Source: Shinella sp. XGS7
GTDB taxonomy: Bacteria > Pseudomonadota > Gammaproteobacteria > Burkholderiales > Burkholderiaceae_C
Direction: 5' to 3'
DNA length: 64,000 bases
NCBI RefSeq assembly: GCF_020535565.1
Contig: NZ_CP084758.1
Span: forward strand, 3,733,001-3,797,000
The translations under genes were made by a program, and so were the position numbers. Shown piece by piece: positions 36,863-48,847 of the stretch; positions within the stretch are counted from its first letter, which is position 1; each line of letters begins with the position of its first letter. The notes beneath the pieces are model-generated. The model was not told where the DNA came from and searched no databases. It was given only the letters and a program-made list of their open reading frames with translations.

Positions 36863-36960
36863 GGCAAGGATCCCAAATTGCCGAGGCGGCCAAGGCCGCC
36901 CCATTTGCGGCCGCCTTGCCAGGCAGGGCGGCCGACGCGCTCATCAGAAGAAGAGCGGCC

Positions 36961-37320
36961 TCACTCCCAGTCCAGAGCACCCTTTTTCCATTCGTAGGCA
37001 AAACCCACGACCAGAATGCCCAGGAAAATCATCATCGCCCAGAAACCGGTTGCGCCAATATCGCGCAGCGCCACGGCCCACGGGAACAGGAAGGCGACTT
37101 CCAGGTCGAAGATGATGAAGAGGATCGACACCAGATAGAAGCGGATGTCGAATTTCATGCGCGCGTCGTCGAAGGCGTTGAAGCCGCACTCGTAAGCGGA
37201 GTTCTTGGCCGCGTCAGGGCGACGCGGGCCCAGCAGAGCGCCGAGCAACTGAGGGGCCACACCGACACCCGCACCGACCAGAATGAAAAGGATGACGGGC
37301 AGGTACTGTTCCAGATTCAT
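36961..37320 (-). CDS. nuoA: NADH-quinone oxidoreductase subunit A
   Basis: A 119-residue, three-helix membrane subunit, first of the operon. The loop motif [20 protein letters not shown] is characteristic. The start [10 protein letters not shown] at 37320 was chosen; a 16-codon extension is not conserved. The gap to nuoB is 98 bp, the longest in the operon. Confidence 0.97.
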   Translation of the reverse strand: MNLEQYLPVILFILVGAGVGVAPQLLGALLGPRRPDAAKNSAYECGFNAFDDARMKFDIRFYLVSILFIIFDLEVAFLFPWAVALRDIGATGFWAMMIFLGILVVGFAYEWKKGALDWE

Positions 37321-37471
37321 GGCGAAAAACTCAGTTATCGAGAATGAATCGCATTTGGCTTTCGCCAAAAGCTACGGGCGCGCCGCCAGCGATGATGCCA
37401 TCGCTCACGGACCGCGCCCGCTCTGTCCCCAGCAACACCGGATTTGACAACCCGGCGCCACTTCGGGGCGC

Positions 37472-37520
37472 ATCGGCCGATCATCCGCCCCTCGGAGCGC
37501 AGATGCCGCTATCGGCCGAT
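37472..37520. repeat. Two copies of the 10-bp palindrome ATCGGCCGAT upstream of nuoA
   Basis: ATCGGCCGAT occurs at 37472-37481 and 37511-37520, 39 bp apart, between nuoA and the tRNA gene. The copies could bind a dimeric regulator or pair as a stem with a 29-base loop. No T tract follows, so it is not a standard terminator. Confidence 0.6.
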
Positions 37521-37528
37521 TATTGTTT

Positions 37529-37613
37529 TGGTGCCGTCGGCGAGACTCGAACTCGCACAGCTTTCGCCACTACCCCCTCAAGATAGCGTGTCTACCAATT
37601 TCACCACGACGGC
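37529..37613 (-). tRNA. tRNA-Leu (anticodon GAG)
   Basis: The 85-nt minus-strand sequence folds as a class II tRNA with acceptor stem GCCGTCG/CGACGGC, a D arm with TGGTAGACACG, anticodon stem CTATC/GGTAG with loop TTGAGGG (anticodon GAG), a long variable arm and T loop GTTCGAGTC. CCA is encoded. The position between secG and nuoA is a familiar Burkholderiales arrangement. Confidence 0.96.
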
Positions 37614-37664
37614 TTGTTTTACTGCTGTCTGTTTGCGTGAGGTTTGCTTCCCAGACAGCCTCGC

Positions 37665-37670
37665 ATTCTA
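37665..37670 (-). promoter_or_regulatory. Candidate -10 element for the tRNA-Leu gene
   Basis: TAGAAT (within GGTATAGAATGCG on the minus strand) lies about 50 bp upstream of the mature tRNA 5' end. The leader between them contains an 8-bp inverted repeat (GCTGTCTG/CAGACAGC). No clear -35 was found. Confidence 0.45.
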
Positions 37671-37726
37671 TACCGAAATTCCCTAGGGTTCAGAGAGAAA
37701 CGGCAGAAATTTGCTCAGGCAAGCAT

Positions 37727-37754
37727 GCAGGGCGCAACACACAGTGCGCCCTGC
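37727..37754 (-). other. Strong hairpin just after secG
   Basis: GCAGGGCGCA and TGCGCCCTGC form a perfect 10-bp stem with an 8-base loop, ending 11 bp past the secG stop. There is no T run, so it may protect the 3' end or aid factor-dependent termination. Confidence 0.55.
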
Positions 37755-37765
37755 GCGCCAGCGCC

Positions 37766-38131
37766 TCAGTTCGAGGCAGCCGGTGCAGCGATCGGGGCGG
37801 GCACGGCAGCCGGAGCCACTGCAGCCCCCGAGGCCGGTGCACTCACCGGCGCGGCACGGTCCAGGATGCTGTCGCCAGCCGGGGCGCTGCTGCGGTGGTT
37901 GGCCATATAGGCCAGGGCCAGGGTGCACACGAAGAAGATCGTGGCGCAGACGGCGGTACTGCGCGACAGGAAGTTGGCGCTGCCCGTGGCACCGAACAGG
38001 CTGCCGGAGGCACCGCTGCCGAAGGAGGCGCCCATATCGGCCCCCTTGCCATGCTGGACCAGGACCAGGCCAATCATCGCCAGGGCCGCCAGCAGCTGAG
38101 CCACCAGCACCAGGTTCATCAGAACTTGCAT
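37766..38131 (-). CDS. secG: Preprotein translocase subunit SecG
   Basis: A 121-residue accessory subunit of the SecYEG channel. There are two membrane helices (LVLVAQLLAALAMIGLVLVQ and CATIFFVCTLALAYM) joined by the typical glycine/serine loop HGKGADMGASFGSGASGSLF. An Ala/Pro-rich tail of 40 residues follows. It is downstream of tpiA in the conserved tpiA-secG-tRNA-nuo order. Confidence 0.96.
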   Translation of the reverse strand: MQVLMNLVLVAQLLAALAMIGLVLVQHGKGADMGASFGSGASGSLFGATGSANFLSRSTAVCATIFFVCTLALAYMANHRSSAPAGDSILDRAAPVSAPASGAAVAPAAVPAPIAAPAASN

Positions 38132-38161
38132 CTCAAAACACTCCAGTAATTCTTGTCAGAT

Positions 38162-38902
38162 TCAGGTCGCAGCCCGGCAGATGGCGGCAAAGTCGGCGGC
38201 CTTGAGGGCCGCGCCACCGATCAGGCCGCCGTCGATATCAGCCTGGGCAAAGAGCTGGGCCGCATTGTCGGGCTTGACGCTGCCGCCGTAGAGGATGCGC
38301 ATCGCGTCGGCCTTCTTGCTGGCTGCCTGCAGCTGCTGGCGCAGCACATGGTGCACGGCCTGCGCCTGCTCGGGCGAAGCCGTCAGTCCGGTGCCGATGG
38401 CCCAGACGGGCTCATAAGCCACCACGATCTCGCCGATGCAGTGCGTCAGCGTGTGGATCACGGCCGCCAGTTGGCGCTTGACCACCTCTTCGGTGCGACC
38501 GGCCTCGCGCTCGGCCAGGGTTTCGCCCACGCAGACGATGGGCGTCACGCCATGGGCCAGGGCCGCCTTGGCCTTGTCGGCCACCAGCTGATCGCCCTCG
38601 TGGTGGTAGGCACGGCGCTCGGAATGACCCACGATCACATAGCGGCAGCCGATGTCCTGCAGCATGGCCGAGGACACCTCGCCCGTGTAGGCGCCCTGCT
38701 CATGCGCCGAGCAGTCCTGCGCACCGAAGGCGATGGCCGTGCCGGTCAGGGCCAGCGCGGTCTCGCTGATGTAGGGGAAAGGCACGCAGACCGCCACATC
38801 GGCGTTCCAGGGCCCCGCCTCCTTCAAACCGGCCAGCAGCACCGCATTGGTGGCACGGCTGCCATGCATCTTCCAGTTGCCAACAACAAGCTTCTTGCGC
38901 AT
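38162..38902 (-). CDS. tpiA: Triose-phosphate isomerase
   Basis: Interconverts dihydroxyacetone phosphate and glyceraldehyde-3-phosphate in glycolysis. The length of 246 residues is normal. Active-site elements are VGNWKMHG (Lys11), VIVGHSERR (electrophilic His) and [12 protein letters not shown] (catalytic Glu), with [10 protein letters not shown] at the phosphate site. It starts 32 bp after the quinone oxidoreductase stop. Confidence 0.98.
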   Translation of the reverse strand: MRKKLVVGNWKMHGSRATNAVLLAGLKEAGPWNADVAVCVPFPYISETALALTGTAIAFGAQDCSAHEQGAYTGEVSSAMLQDIGCRYVIVGHSERRAYHHEGDQLVADKAKAALAHGVTPIVCVGETLAEREAGRTEEVVKRQLAAVIHTLTHCIGEIVVAYEPVWAIGTGLTASPEQAQAVHHVLRQQLQAASKKADAMRILYGGSVKPDNAAQLFAQADIDGGLIGGAALKAADFAAICRAAT

Positions 38903-38934
38903 TGCGTCGCCCTCTTCTTCTCTCTTGTCCTTGC

Positions 38935-39921
38935 CTACCAGCTCAGCACGATCTTGCCGACATGCTCGCCCGACTCCATCAGCGCGTGCGCCTGGGCCGC
39001 CTCGGCGGCCGGCAGCTCACGGTAGATGACGGGCGCGATGCGGCGCTGCGCCAGCAAGGGCCAGACCCGCTCGCGCAGTGCGCGGGCGATGCCGGCCTTG
39101 AAGGCCAGCGAACGCGGCCGCAGGGTGGAGCCGGTGATGCTGAGGCGGCGACGCAAGACCTGGCCTGCGTCGAACTCCGCCTTCACCCCGCCCTGCACCG
39201 CGATGATCACCGCCCGACCATCGTCGGCCAGGCATTGCACATTGCGCGCCACATAGTCGCCCGCCACCATGTCCAGGATCACGTCCACGCCGCGGCCGCC
39301 GGTGGCAGCCTTAGCTTCGGCCACGAAGTCCTGTTCACGGTAGTTGATCGCCACATCCGCCCCCAGGCGCACGCAGGCCGCGGCTTTCTCGGCCGTGCCC
39401 ACGGTCACCAGCACCCGCGAACCCAGGGCCTTGGCCAGCTGAATCGCCGTGACGCCGATGCCGCTGCTGCCGCCATGCACCAGCAGGCTTTCGCCCGGCT
39501 GCAGCGCGGCGCGCTCGAAGACATTGCTCCACACGGTGAAGAAGGTCTCCGGCAGGCTGGCGGCCTCGGCCATGCTCCAGCCCGCAGGCACCGGCAGGCA
39601 CTGGCCCACAGGCGCCACGCAGCGCTCGGCATAGCCGCCGCCGGCCACCAGGGCACAGACCGCATCGCCCGGCTGCAGGCCGGCGGCCGCCAGGGCCGCG
39701 GCGTCGCCGCCAAGAATGCGCCCCGCCACCTCCAGGCCCGGCAGATCGCTGGCACCGGCGGGCGGCGGGTAGGCCCCCTTGCGCTGCAGCACATCAGGGC
39801 GGTTGATGCCATAGGCCTCAACCGCGATCAGGCACTCACCGACCCCGGCGACGGGGTCGGCGCGCTCGATCAGCTGCAGCACCTCGGGGCCGCCGGGGCG
39901 GCTGATGGCGATGGCTTTCAT
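38935..39921 (-). CDS. NAD(P)H-quinone oxidoreductase, zinc-free MDR type (PIG3-like)
   Basis: A 328-residue medium-chain reductase without zinc ligands. The GroES-like N-terminal half has [19 protein letters not shown], which is characteristic of the PIG3/quinone reductase branch. The NADPH-binding half has [20 protein letters not shown]. It probably reduces quinones by one or two electrons. The start MKAIAIS at 39921 was chosen as the conserved N-terminus. It is located between pnp and tpiA with a 10-bp gap to pnp. Confidence 0.92.
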   Translation of the reverse strand: MKAIAISRPGGPEVLQLIERADPVAGVGECLIAVEAYGINRPDVLQRKGAYPPPAGASDLPGLEVAGRILGGDAAALAAAGLQPGDAVCALVAGGGYAERCVAPVGQCLPVPAGWSMAEAASLPETFFTVWSNVFERAALQPGESLLVHGGSSGIGVTAIQLAKALGSRVLVTVGTAEKAAACVRLGADVAINYREQDFVAEAKAATGGRGVDVILDMVAGDYVARNVQCLADDGRAVIIAVQGGVKAEFDAGQVLRRRLSITGSTLRPRSLAFKAGIARALRERVWPLLAQRRIAPVIYRELPAAEAAQAHALMESGEHVGKIVLSW

Positions 39922-39931
39922 CGCAGCAGGC

Positions 39932-42082
<2,151 letters not shown>

Positions 42083-42251
42083 GTTCTGCTCTCCTCAGTT
42101 GTAAACGACCGCTTGCGGTGCGGTGCAAAACCGGGAGTGGGGCTGGGTTTGGCGGGATGCCATTCCAGTAAAGCTTGGTCTCATACCGACCTTCAAGCCC
42201 TGTTGGAATGACACAGCAGCGCCACGTCAGCTCGACTCCATGGAACGCCTG

Positions 42252-42294
42252 AAAAACAAAGAGCCTGTGCTGGGCAAAGTCCAGACAGGCTCTT
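42252..42294 (-). terminator. Hairpin between rpsO and pnp
   Basis: AAGAGCCTGT and ACAGGCTCTT (42259-42294) form a perfect 10-bp stem with a 16-base loop, followed on the minus strand by TTGTTTTTC. It fits a partial terminator after rpsO. The rest of 42083-42310 shows no gene. Confidence 0.8.
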
Positions 42295-42310
42295 CATCAT
42301 CCGGCGTCGA

Positions 42311-42580
42311 TTACTTACGCAGGCCCAGCTTCTGGATCAGAGCGGTGTAGCGGGAAGCGTCGGTGCGCTTCAGGTAGGCCAGCAGGCTCTTGCGGGTGTT
42401 GACCATCTTCAGCAGACCGCGGCGGCCATGGTGATCCTTGGCGTGGGTCTTGAAGTGGGGGGTCAGCTCGTTGATGCGAGCGGTCAGCAGAGCGACCTGG
42501 ACTTCCGGGGAGCCGGTGTCGTTGGCGCTGCGGGCGTTGCTCTTGACGATCTCGGCCTTCTTGATATCGGCGACTGCCAT
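42311..42580 (-). CDS. rpsO: 30S ribosomal protein S15
   Basis: An 89-residue primary 16S rRNA-binding protein. Conserved stretches are [20 protein letters not shown] and [20 protein letters not shown]. It lies upstream of pnp in the conserved rpsO-pnp pair. The N-terminus [16 protein letters not shown] is the normal betaproteobacterial form. Confidence 0.98.
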   Translation of the reverse strand: MAVADIKKAEIVKSNARSANDTGSPEVQVALLTARINELTPHFKTHAKDHHGRRGLLKMVNTRKSLLAYLKRTDASRYTALIQKLGLRK

Positions 42581-42790
42581 GATTGCGTTCCTGTAAGGAT
42601 GGAATCCGCTGGCAGCGCCGGAAAATGGCCGGCGGCTCAGACGGTTTCCTGTGGTTTTGACTTGCGGTCACGGGTGAAACCGACCCATGCCGTGCTGGTA
42701 TTTCCCGGGGCTTGGACCTTGCATAGCAACATCCAAGCCCGAAAAACCTGCGGATTATAGACCAACCCCAGGTGCCGGCCCAAGCTGCGC

Positions 42791-44074
42791 TCAGAAACGC
42801 TTCATGCGGCACTGCTGCGGCTGCTCCGCGCGCGCCGCCTCCACAAAGCGCAGCGTCCGGAAACCGTAGCCCGAGCCCTCGTTATCGAAGCGCACGCCGG
42901 GACCGCCCGCCTTCTTCATGACGGAGACATAGAGCGGCTGGATGAACTGGTGATCGGCCGCCCGCATCTGGCCCGCATGCATACCGCCCAGGGTCTTGCC
43001 GTCGTATTTCAGGCCTTCCATGGCGCGGGCCACGGCCGTGGGGTCGGCGCTGCGGGCTTTTTCCATGGCCGCCACCAGCACCTCCACCATGGCCTGCATG
43101 CGGGCATGCACATAGTCGTCCTCGGGCTTGGGAAAGCGCGCGCGGAAGGACTCGTAGAAGCGGTCCGAACTGGGCGTGCCCACATTGGGGTGCCACTCGG
43201 CCACGGCCAGCACTCGGTCTATGCCCGCATCGCCCAGGGCCGCCGGCGCGCCCAGGCCGTTGCCGTAGAAGGTGTAGAAGCGTGCGCTCAGCCCGATATC
43301 GCGCGCGGCGCGGATCAGCAGGGTCAGGTCATTGCCCCAGTTGCCGGTGAGCACGGCCTGGGCGCCGCTGGCCTTGATCTTGGTGACGTAGGGCAGGAAG
43401 TCCTTGACCCGGCCCACGGGGTGCAACTCGTCACCCACGATCTCGACGTCGGGGCGCTTGGCCGCAATCATCTCGCGCCCCTTTTTCAGCACATGCTGAC
43501 CGAAGCTGTAGTCCTGGCCGATCAGATAGATCTTCTGCAGGCCACGGTCCTGGGCCAGCTCGTCGGTGAGCGCGGCCAGGCGCATATCGGCGTGGGCATC
43601 GAAGCGGAAATGCCAGAAGCTGCACTTCTCGTTGGTCAGCGCCGGATCCACGGCCGAGTAGTTCAGGAACAGGGCGCGGCGCTGGGGCTCGCGCTCGTTG
43701 TGCTTGTTCAGCGCATCGATCAGGGCCGCGGCCGTGGCCGAGCTATTGCCCTGCAGCACGAAGCCCGCACGCTGGTCCACGGCCGAGCGCAGCATGGACA
43801 GGGCCTCCTCGGTATTGCCCTTGCTGTCCAGGCGCAGCAGCTGCAGGGGCCGTGCACCGCCGGGCAACTGCACGCCGCCGCGCGCATTCACGCGCTCCGT
43901 GGCCCAGAGCAGATTGCGGTAGACCGCCTCGCCCGCATTGCCGAAGGGGCCGGACAGGCCCTCGATCAGGGCCAGGCGCAGGGGCTCGGCCGCCTGGACG
44001 CCGACACTCAGCAGACTCGCGGCCGCCAGCGCAAGCGGTCGCAGATAGTGGCAGGCAAGACGATTCCAAGACAT
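42791..44074 (-). CDS. Branched-chain amino acid-type ABC transporter substrate-binding protein
   Basis: A 427-residue periplasmic binding protein (Peripla_BP_6, LivJ-like). A signal peptide is visible (LRPLALAAASLLSVGVQA, cut near residue 28), then LRLALIEGLSGPFGNAGEAV, which opens the ligand-binding fold; IYLIGQDYSFGQHVLKKG and ADHQFIQPLYVSVMKKAGG follow. No permease or ATPase genes are adjacent, so it is an orphan in this window. The start at 44074 is set by the signal; longer reading is antisense to hsp20. Ligand is unknown. Confidence 0.9.
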   Translation of the reverse strand: MSWNRLACHYLRPLALAAASLLSVGVQAAEPLRLALIEGLSGPFGNAGEAVYRNLLWATERVNARGGVQLPGGARPLQLLRLDSKGNTEEALSMLRSAVDQRAGFVLQGNSSATAAALIDALNKHNEREPQRRALFLNYSAVDPALTNEKCSFWHFRFDAHADMRLAALTDELAQDRGLQKIYLIGQDYSFGQHVLKKGREMIAAKRPDVEIVGDELHPVGRVKDFLPYVTKIKASGAQAVLTGNWGNDLTLLIRAARDIGLSARFYTFYGNGLGAPAALGDAGIDRVLAVAEWHPNVGTPSSDRFYESFRARFPKPEDDYVHARMQAMVEVLVAAMEKARSADPTAVARAMEGLKYDGKTLGGMHAGQMRAADHQFIQPLYVSVMKKAGGPGVRFDNEGSGYGFRTLRFVEAARAEQPQQCRMKRF

Positions 44075-44096
44075 CGAAAACTCTATTTTTTGAGGG

Positions 44097-44125
44097 CTTG
44101 AAAGCACCGGACGGCGCTCCCAGCT
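44097..44125 (+). promoter_or_regulatory. Candidate heat-shock (sigma-32) promoter for hsp20
   Basis: CTTGAAA at 44097-44103 exactly matches the sigma-32 -35 consensus. After a 15-base spacer, CCCAGCT (44119-44125) resembles the CCCCATNT -10. It lies about 70 bp upstream of hsp20. Function is inferred from the match and the target gene. Confidence 0.65.
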
Positions 44126-44197
44126 CAGGGTCATGGGCGCTGCTCCCAAGCACAACAGCAGCGATGGACGAAACCCGAAATTATCCAGGAGCCTCTC

Positions 44198-44626
44198 ATG
44201 TTCGTGATCCCCGTTGCCCGCAATGCCCATCTGCAAGCCGCCGCCGAACTCTCGCGCCGCGTGGAGCGCCTGTTCGATCTGGAGCGCCCCGACGCCGTCG
44301 CCCTGCGCAGCCCCGCGCTGGATGTGAGCGAAACCGAGCACAGCTACATCCTGCAGCTGGACCTGCCGGGCGTGACCAAGGAAGCGGTGAAGGTGCGCAT
44401 CGAGGGCCGCAAGGTGAGCATCGATGCCGAGCAGCCCCGCGCCGAAGCCCGCGAAGGCGAGCACAGCCTCTACCGCGAACGCGCCGTGACCCGCTTCTCG
44501 CGCCAGATCAATCTGCCCAAGGAAGTGACCCAGAACAACTCCAGCGCCAAGCTGGACAACGGGGTGCTGACCCTGACTCTGGCCAAGCGCCAGCTGGAAG
44601 GCTCGGGCGAGCTGAGCGTCAGCTAA
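44198..44626 (+). CDS. Hsp20/alpha-crystallin small heat-shock protein
   Basis: A 142-residue ATP-independent holdase chaperone. The alpha-crystallin domain covers about residues 44-135 (DVSETEHSYILQLDLPGVTK, VKVRIEGRKVSIDAE, then FSRQINLPKEV). The dimer/oligomer motif is ANGVLTL-like (DNGVLTLTLAK). It is a single gene between divergent and convergent neighbours, with a sigma-32-like promoter upstream, so heat induction is likely. Confidence 0.95.
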   Translation: MFVIPVARNAHLQAAAELSRRVERLFDLERPDAVALRSPALDVSETEHSYILQLDLPGVTKEAVKVRIEGRKVSIDAEQPRAEAREGEHSLYRERAVTRFSRQINLPKEVTQNNSSAKLDNGVLTLTLAKRQLEGSGELSVS

Positions 44627-44644
44627 GCCGCCGCCAGCAAGCGA

Positions 44645-45688
44645 CTAAGCCGCGCCCAGCGGCCAGCGCGGCCGCACCGAGAAGCCGCCGCCCGGCGGCT
44701 GGGCCTGAGCCAGGCCGCGCTGCACGCGCAGCGCGGCCGCCATGGCGATCATGGCGCCGTTGTCGGTGCACAGACTCAGCTCGGGGTAGTGCACGCGCAC
44801 GCCGCGCTTGGCACAGGCCGCATTCAGCTGTTCGCGTAGATGCCGGTTGGCGCCCACGCCGCCGGCCACCACCAGACGCTTGAGCCCGGTGGTCTTCAGC
44901 GCCAGCAGGGACTTCTTCACCAGCACCTCAACGATGGCGGCCTGCGTGGCCGCCGCCAGGTCGGCACGCTGCTGCTCGCTGGGCGACTCACCCAGCTTCT
45001 TCACCTGGGTCAGCACCGCGGTCTTGAGGCCGGCAAAGCTGAAGTCGGGCTTGCCGCTGTGCAGCAGGGGGCGCGGCAGCTCGAACGCCGCCGCATCGCC
45101 CTGCTCCGCCAGGCGCGAAAGATGCGGGCCGCCCGGGTACGGCAGACCCAATAGCTTGGCGCTCTTGTCGAAGGCCTCACCCGCCGCATCGTCAATGGTT
45201 TCGCCCAGGATTTCGTACTGCCCCACCTCGTCCACCCGCATCAGCTGGGTATGGCCACCCGAGACCAGCAGGGCCACAAAAGGGAACTCCGGCGCATCGG
45301 CCGAGAGAAAGGGCGAGAGCAGATGCCCTTCCAGGTGGTGGATGCCCAGGGTGGGCTTGCCCAGGGCCGCCGCCAGGGACACGGCCACGCCCGCCCCCAC
45401 CAGCAGGGCGCCGGCAAGACCCGGCCCCTGGGTGTAGGCAATCAGATCCACCTCATCCAGCGACAGATTGGCCGCCTGCAGCACCTCGCGGGTCAGGGGC
45501 AGCACACGGCGGATGTGGTCGCGCGAGGCCAGCTCGGGCACCACGCCGCCATAGGCCTGGTGCATGGCGATCTGGCTGTGCAGGGCCTGGGCCAGCAGGC
45601 GCGGCGCCCCGCCCTGCCCCGGCGCCGGCACCTCGACCAGGGCCACACCGGTTTCATCGCAGGAGGACTCGAAGCCCAGAACCTTCAT
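44645..45688 (-). CDS. tsaD: tRNA N6-adenosine threonylcarbamoyltransferase
   Basis: Transfers threonylcarbamoyl to A37 of ANN-decoding tRNAs together with TsaB and TsaE. The 347-residue ASKHA-fold protein has [14 protein letters not shown] at its start, the metal-binding HLEGH (about residue 110) and [16 protein letters not shown]. The start at 45688 was chosen because GGAG lies eight bases ahead; the GTG nine bases upstream overlaps that site. It follows the isc genes by 19 bp and may be read from the same transcript. Confidence 0.97.
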   Translation of the reverse strand: MKVLGFESSCDETGVALVEVPAPGQGGAPRLLAQALHSQIAMHQAYGGVVPELASRDHIRRVLPLTREVLQAANLSLDEVDLIAYTQGPGLAGALLVGAGVAVSLAAALGKPTLGIHHLEGHLLSPFLSADAPEFPFVALLVSGGHTQLMRVDEVGQYEILGETIDDAAGEAFDKSAKLLGLPYPGGPHLSRLAEQGDAAAFELPRPLLHSGKPDFSFAGLKTAVLTQVKKLGESPSEQQRADLAAATQAAIVEVLVKKSLLALKTTGLKRLVVAGGVGANRHLREQLNAACAKRGVRVHYPELSLCTDNGAMIAMAAALRVQRGLAQAQPPGGGFSVRPRWPLGAA

Positions 45689-45707
45689 GCCAGGCACTCC
45701 ACGGGCT

Positions 45708-46046
45708 TCAGTGGTTTTCCTTGGCGTGATTGATCGAGTATTTGGGGATCTCGACCGTCACGTCCTGCTGGCCCAGGATGGCCTGGCAGGACAGGCGCGA
45801 ATCGGGCTCCAGGCCCCAGGCGCGGTCCAGCATGTCCTCCTCGCCCTCCTCCATCTCGGACAGCGAACGCCCGCCCTGGCGCACGATCACATGGCAGGTG
45901 GTGCAGGCGCAGACCTGGTCGCAGGCGTGCTCGATCTCGATATCGTGGTCCAGCAGCGCCTCGCAGATGGAGGTGCCGGCCGGGGCCGTGATCTCGGCCC
46001 CCTGGGGGCAGTACTCGGCGTGGGGCAGGATCTTGATGATGGGCAT
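45708..46046 (-). CDS. fdx: ISC-type [2Fe-2S] ferredoxin
   Basis: A 112-residue adrenodoxin-like ferredoxin that supplies electrons for cluster assembly on IscU. Cluster ligands are in [14 protein letters not shown] and LSCQAIL. It is the final gene of the isc cluster after hscA (9-bp gap). The C-terminal tyrosine-serine-histidine region ([15 protein letters not shown]) resembles other ISC ferredoxins. Confidence 0.97.
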   Translation of the reverse strand: MPIIKILPHAEYCPQGAEITAPAGTSICEALLDHDIEIEHACDQVCACTTCHVIVRQGGRSLSEMEEGEEDMLDRAWGLEPDSRLSCQAILGQQDVTVEIPKYSINHAKENH

Positions 46047-46055
46047 GGGGTGGAC

Positions 46056-47912
46056 TCAGACTTGTTCGATGCTGCGGCCGGTCAGGGCCTGCTGGATGCC
46101 GCGGTTCATGCGCTCGGCAGCAAAGGCTTCCGTGCCCTTGGCCAGGGTTTCGACGGCGGCGTCTATGGCGTCGGCGTCGCTGCCGGCGGCGGCGGCAGCC
46201 AGGGCGGCCAGCAAGGCCTCGATGGCGGCGCGATCCTCGGCGCCGAGCAGATCGCCATCGGCCGCCAGGGCCGAGAGCGTGGCCAGGCGCATGCGCTCGG
46301 CCTCCACCTGCGACTCACGCAGCTTGCGCGCGACCATATCGGTCTCGGCGCTGGCGAAGCCGTCCTTGAGCATGCCGGCAATCTGATCGTCGGACAGGCC
46401 GTAGCTGGGCTTGACCTGCACCGCGGCCTCCACACCCGAGGTCAGCTCCTGGGCCGAGACGCTGAGCAGGCCATCGGCATCGACCTGGAAGGTCACGCGG
46501 ATGCGCGCGGCGCCGGCCACCATGGGCGGAATACCGCGCAGCTCGAAGCGAGCCAGGGAGCGGCACTCGGCCACCAGCTCGCGCTCACCTTGAAGCACAT
46601 GGATGGCCATGGCGGTCTGGCCGTCCTTGAAGGTGGTGAAGTCCTGGGCCTTGGCCACGGGGATGGTGGCATTGCGCTCGATCACGCGCTCCACCAGGCC
46701 GCCCATGGTTTCCAGCCCCAGGGACAGGGGAATCACGTCCAGCAGCAGGATCTCGCCATCGGCGCTGTTGCCGGCCAGCTGATTGGCCTGGATGGCAGCG
46801 CCCAGAGCCACCACCTCGTCGGGATTCAGATTGGTCAGCACCTCGCGACCAAAGAGCGCGCCCACCGCGGCCCGCACGCAGGGCATGCGGGTGGAGCCGC
46901 CCACCATCACCGTGCCCTGCACCTCGTCGGGTTTGACCTTGGCATCGCGCAGCACACGGCGCACGGCGGCCAGGGTCTTGTCCACCAGGGGGCGGCTCAG
47001 GGCGTCGAACTCGGCGCGGCTCAGGGCCTGGCGCAGTTCGCCACCATCCAGCTGAGCGAGCAGCTCGGTGTGCTCGGCGGCCGAGAGCGCTTCCTTGGCG
47101 GCGCGGGCCGCCACCAGCAGCGCGCGCTTGTCGTGGGCGCTGCTCACCTGGCGGCCGGCCCGGGCTAGGGCCCAGTCGGCCAGGGCCTGGTCGAAGTCGT
47201 CACCGCCCAGGGCGGCATCGCCCCCGGTGGCCACCACCTCGAACACACCCTTGGTGAGGCGCAGCAGGGAGATATCAAAGGTGCCGCCGCCCAGGTCATA
47301 GACCGCGTAGAGCCCCTCGCTGGCATTGTCCAGGCCATAGGCGATGGCGGCGGCCGTGGGCTCGTTGATCAGGCGCAGCACCTTGAGGCCGGCCAGCTGG
47401 GCCGCGTCCTTGGTGGCCTGGCGCTGGGCGTCATCGAAATAGGCCGGCACCGTGATCACGGCACCGAAGATGTCGTCGGCAAAGCTGTCCTCGGCCCGGA
47501 AGCGCAAGGTGGCCAGGATCTCGGCCGAAACCTCCACCGGGGACTTGAGGCCCTCGCGCGTGGCCAGGGACAGCATGCCCGGCGTGTCCTCGAAGTGGTA
47601 AGGCAGCTTCTCGCGCCCGGCCACATCCGCCAGGGCCCGGCCCATGAAGCGCTTGACCGAGACGATGGTGTTTTCCGGATCCTGGGCCTGGGCCGCCAGG
47701 GCCTCGGCGCCAATCTGGCGGCGGCCCTCGGGCAGGTAGCGCACGGCCGAGGGCAGGATCACGCGCCCCTGCTCGTCGGGCAGGCATTCGGCCACGCCAT
47801 GACGCACCGCCGCCACCAGGGAGTGGGTGGTGCCCAGGTCGATGCCCACCGCGATGCGGCGCTCGTGCGGGTTGGGCGATTGCCCGGGTTCGGAAATCTG
47901 CAGCAGTGCCAT
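46056..47912 (-). CDS. hscA: Fe-S protein assembly chaperone HscA
   Basis: A specialised Hsp70 (618 residues) that binds IscU and drives cluster transfer with ATP. The ATPase domain has [30 protein letters not shown] and [19 protein letters not shown]; the substrate domain follows about residue 390. It is shorter than DnaK and lies directly after hscB (4-bp gap) in the usual order. IscU in this window carries the LPPVK motif that HscA recognises. Confidence 0.97.
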   Translation of the reverse strand: MALLQISEPGQSPNPHERRIAVGIDLGTTHSLVAAVRHGVAECLPDEQGRVILPSAVRYLPEGRRQIGAEALAAQAQDPENTIVSVKRFMGRALADVAGREKLPYHFEDTPGMLSLATREGLKSPVEVSAEILATLRFRAEDSFADDIFGAVITVPAYFDDAQRQATKDAAQLAGLKVLRLINEPTAAAIAYGLDNASEGLYAVYDLGGGTFDISLLRLTKGVFEVVATGGDAALGGDDFDQALADWALARAGRQVSSAHDKRALLVAARAAKEALSAAEHTELLAQLDGGELRQALSRAEFDALSRPLVDKTLAAVRRVLRDAKVKPDEVQGTVMVGGSTRMPCVRAAVGALFGREVLTNLNPDEVVALGAAIQANQLAGNSADGEILLLDVIPLSLGLETMGGLVERVIERNATIPVAKAQDFTTFKDGQTAMAIHVLQGERELVAECRSLARFELRGIPPMVAGAARIRVTFQVDADGLLSVSAQELTSGVEAAVQVKPSYGLSDDQIAGMLKDGFASAETDMVARKLRESQVEAERMRLATLSALAADGDLLGAEDRAAIEALLAALAAAAAGSDADAIDAAVETLAKGTEAFAAERMNRGIQQALTGRSIEQV

Positions 47913-47916
47913 GTCT

Positions 47917-48435
47917 TTATTGTCCTAGGGCCTCGAGGCGGCGATCGATGTCGGCACGAAAGCGCGCCATGAACATCAGGGCTCTCACCTGTTCGGCCGC
48001 AGCGGGGGCATCGCCCGCCTCATCCAGCAGACGCTGGGTTTGGTCCAACAACTCGCGCTCGCGCGCAGCCACCTCGTCGTCCAGGGCCTGCACGGCCGCG
48101 GCATCGGCCGCCTCGTCCAGGGCCTCGCGCCAGGCCATCTGCTCCATCAGGAAGCTGGCCGGCATGCGGGTATTGCTTTCCACCTGCAGGGCGGCGCCGC
48201 GCAGCTCGCACAGATAGGCGGCGCGCTTGAGCGGGTCGCGCAGGCGCTGGTGCGCCTCGTTCACGCGCAGGGCCCATTGCATGGCCAGGCGCTGGGCGGC
48301 CGCGCCCTGGGCGGCAAACTTGTCCGGGTGCACCTGAGCCTGCAAGGCCTTCCAGCGCGACTCGATCTCGGCGCGGTCCTGGGCCTGGCGCTGAGGCAGG
48401 CCGAAGAGGCTGAAATCATCGTCGTCGAGTTTCAT
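47917..48435 (-). CDS. hscB: J-domain co-chaperone HscB
   Basis: A 172-residue partner of HscA. The N-terminal J domain (about residues 5-75) has the essential HPD in [12 protein letters not shown]; the C-terminal helical bundle that grips IscU follows. It starts after a 76-bp gap containing a strong hairpin with a T run, so its expression may be lower than that of iscRSUA. Confidence 0.96.
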   Translation of the reverse strand: MKLDDDDFSLFGLPQRQAQDRAEIESRWKALQAQVHPDKFAAQGAAAQRLAMQWALRVNEAHQRLRDPLKRAAYLCELRGAALQVESNTRMPASFLMEQMAWREALDEAADAAAVQALDDEVAARERELLDQTQRLLDEAGDAPAAAEQVRALMFMARFRADIDRRLEALGQ

Positions 48436-48458
48436 GGCGGCAGGCTGGGAAACACTAT

Positions 48459-48486
48459 GAAAAAGGCGCGGCCGCGAGCCGCGCCT
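48459..48486 (-). terminator. Intrinsic terminator/attenuator between iscA and hscB
   Basis: AGGCGCGGC and GCCGCGCCT (48464-48486) form a perfect 9-bp stem with a 5-base loop, followed on the minus strand by TTTTTC. It sits inside the isc cluster and would reduce readthrough from iscRSUA into hscBA-fdx. Confidence 0.8.
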
Positions 48487-48511
48487 GGATCCGCAAGAGC
48501 GGCGCGGGACT

Positions 48512-48835
48512 TTACACGCGGAAGGATTCGCCGCAACCGCAGCGATCCTTCTCGCGCGGATTGCGGAACTTGAAGCCCTCGTTGAGGCCTTCGCGCACGA
48601 AGTCCAGCTCGGTGCCGTCCAGATAGGGCAGGCTCTTGGGATCGATCAGGATCTTGACGCCATGGCCCTCGAACACCACGTCCTCGGGCGCCACCTCATC
48701 GGCGTACTCCAGCTTGTAGGCCAGGCCCGAGCAGCCGGTGGTCTTCACACCCAGGCGTACGCCGACACCGCGGCCGCGCTTGGAGATGTAGCGCGTCACA
48801 TGGCGTGCCGCGGCTTCGGTCAGGGTCACGGACAT
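48512..48835 (-). CDS. iscA: Iron-sulfur cluster assembly protein IscA
   Basis: A 107-residue A-type carrier that helps form or deliver [4Fe-4S] clusters. The three conserved cysteines are in [14 protein letters not shown] and DRCGCGESF near the C-terminus. It is 12 bp after iscU in the operon. Confidence 0.97.
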   Translation of the reverse strand: MSVTLTEAAARHVTRYISKRGRGVGVRLGVKTTGCSGLAYKLEYADEVAPEDVVFEGHGVKILIDPKSLPYLDGTELDFVREGLNEGFKFRNPREKDRCGCGESFRV

Positions 48836-48847
48836 CGTGCTCGGTCC

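Noticed and set aside
44075..44464. 130-codon N-terminal extension of the ABC binding protein
   Set aside because: It lies antisense to hsp20 and would bury the signal peptide that begins at 44074.
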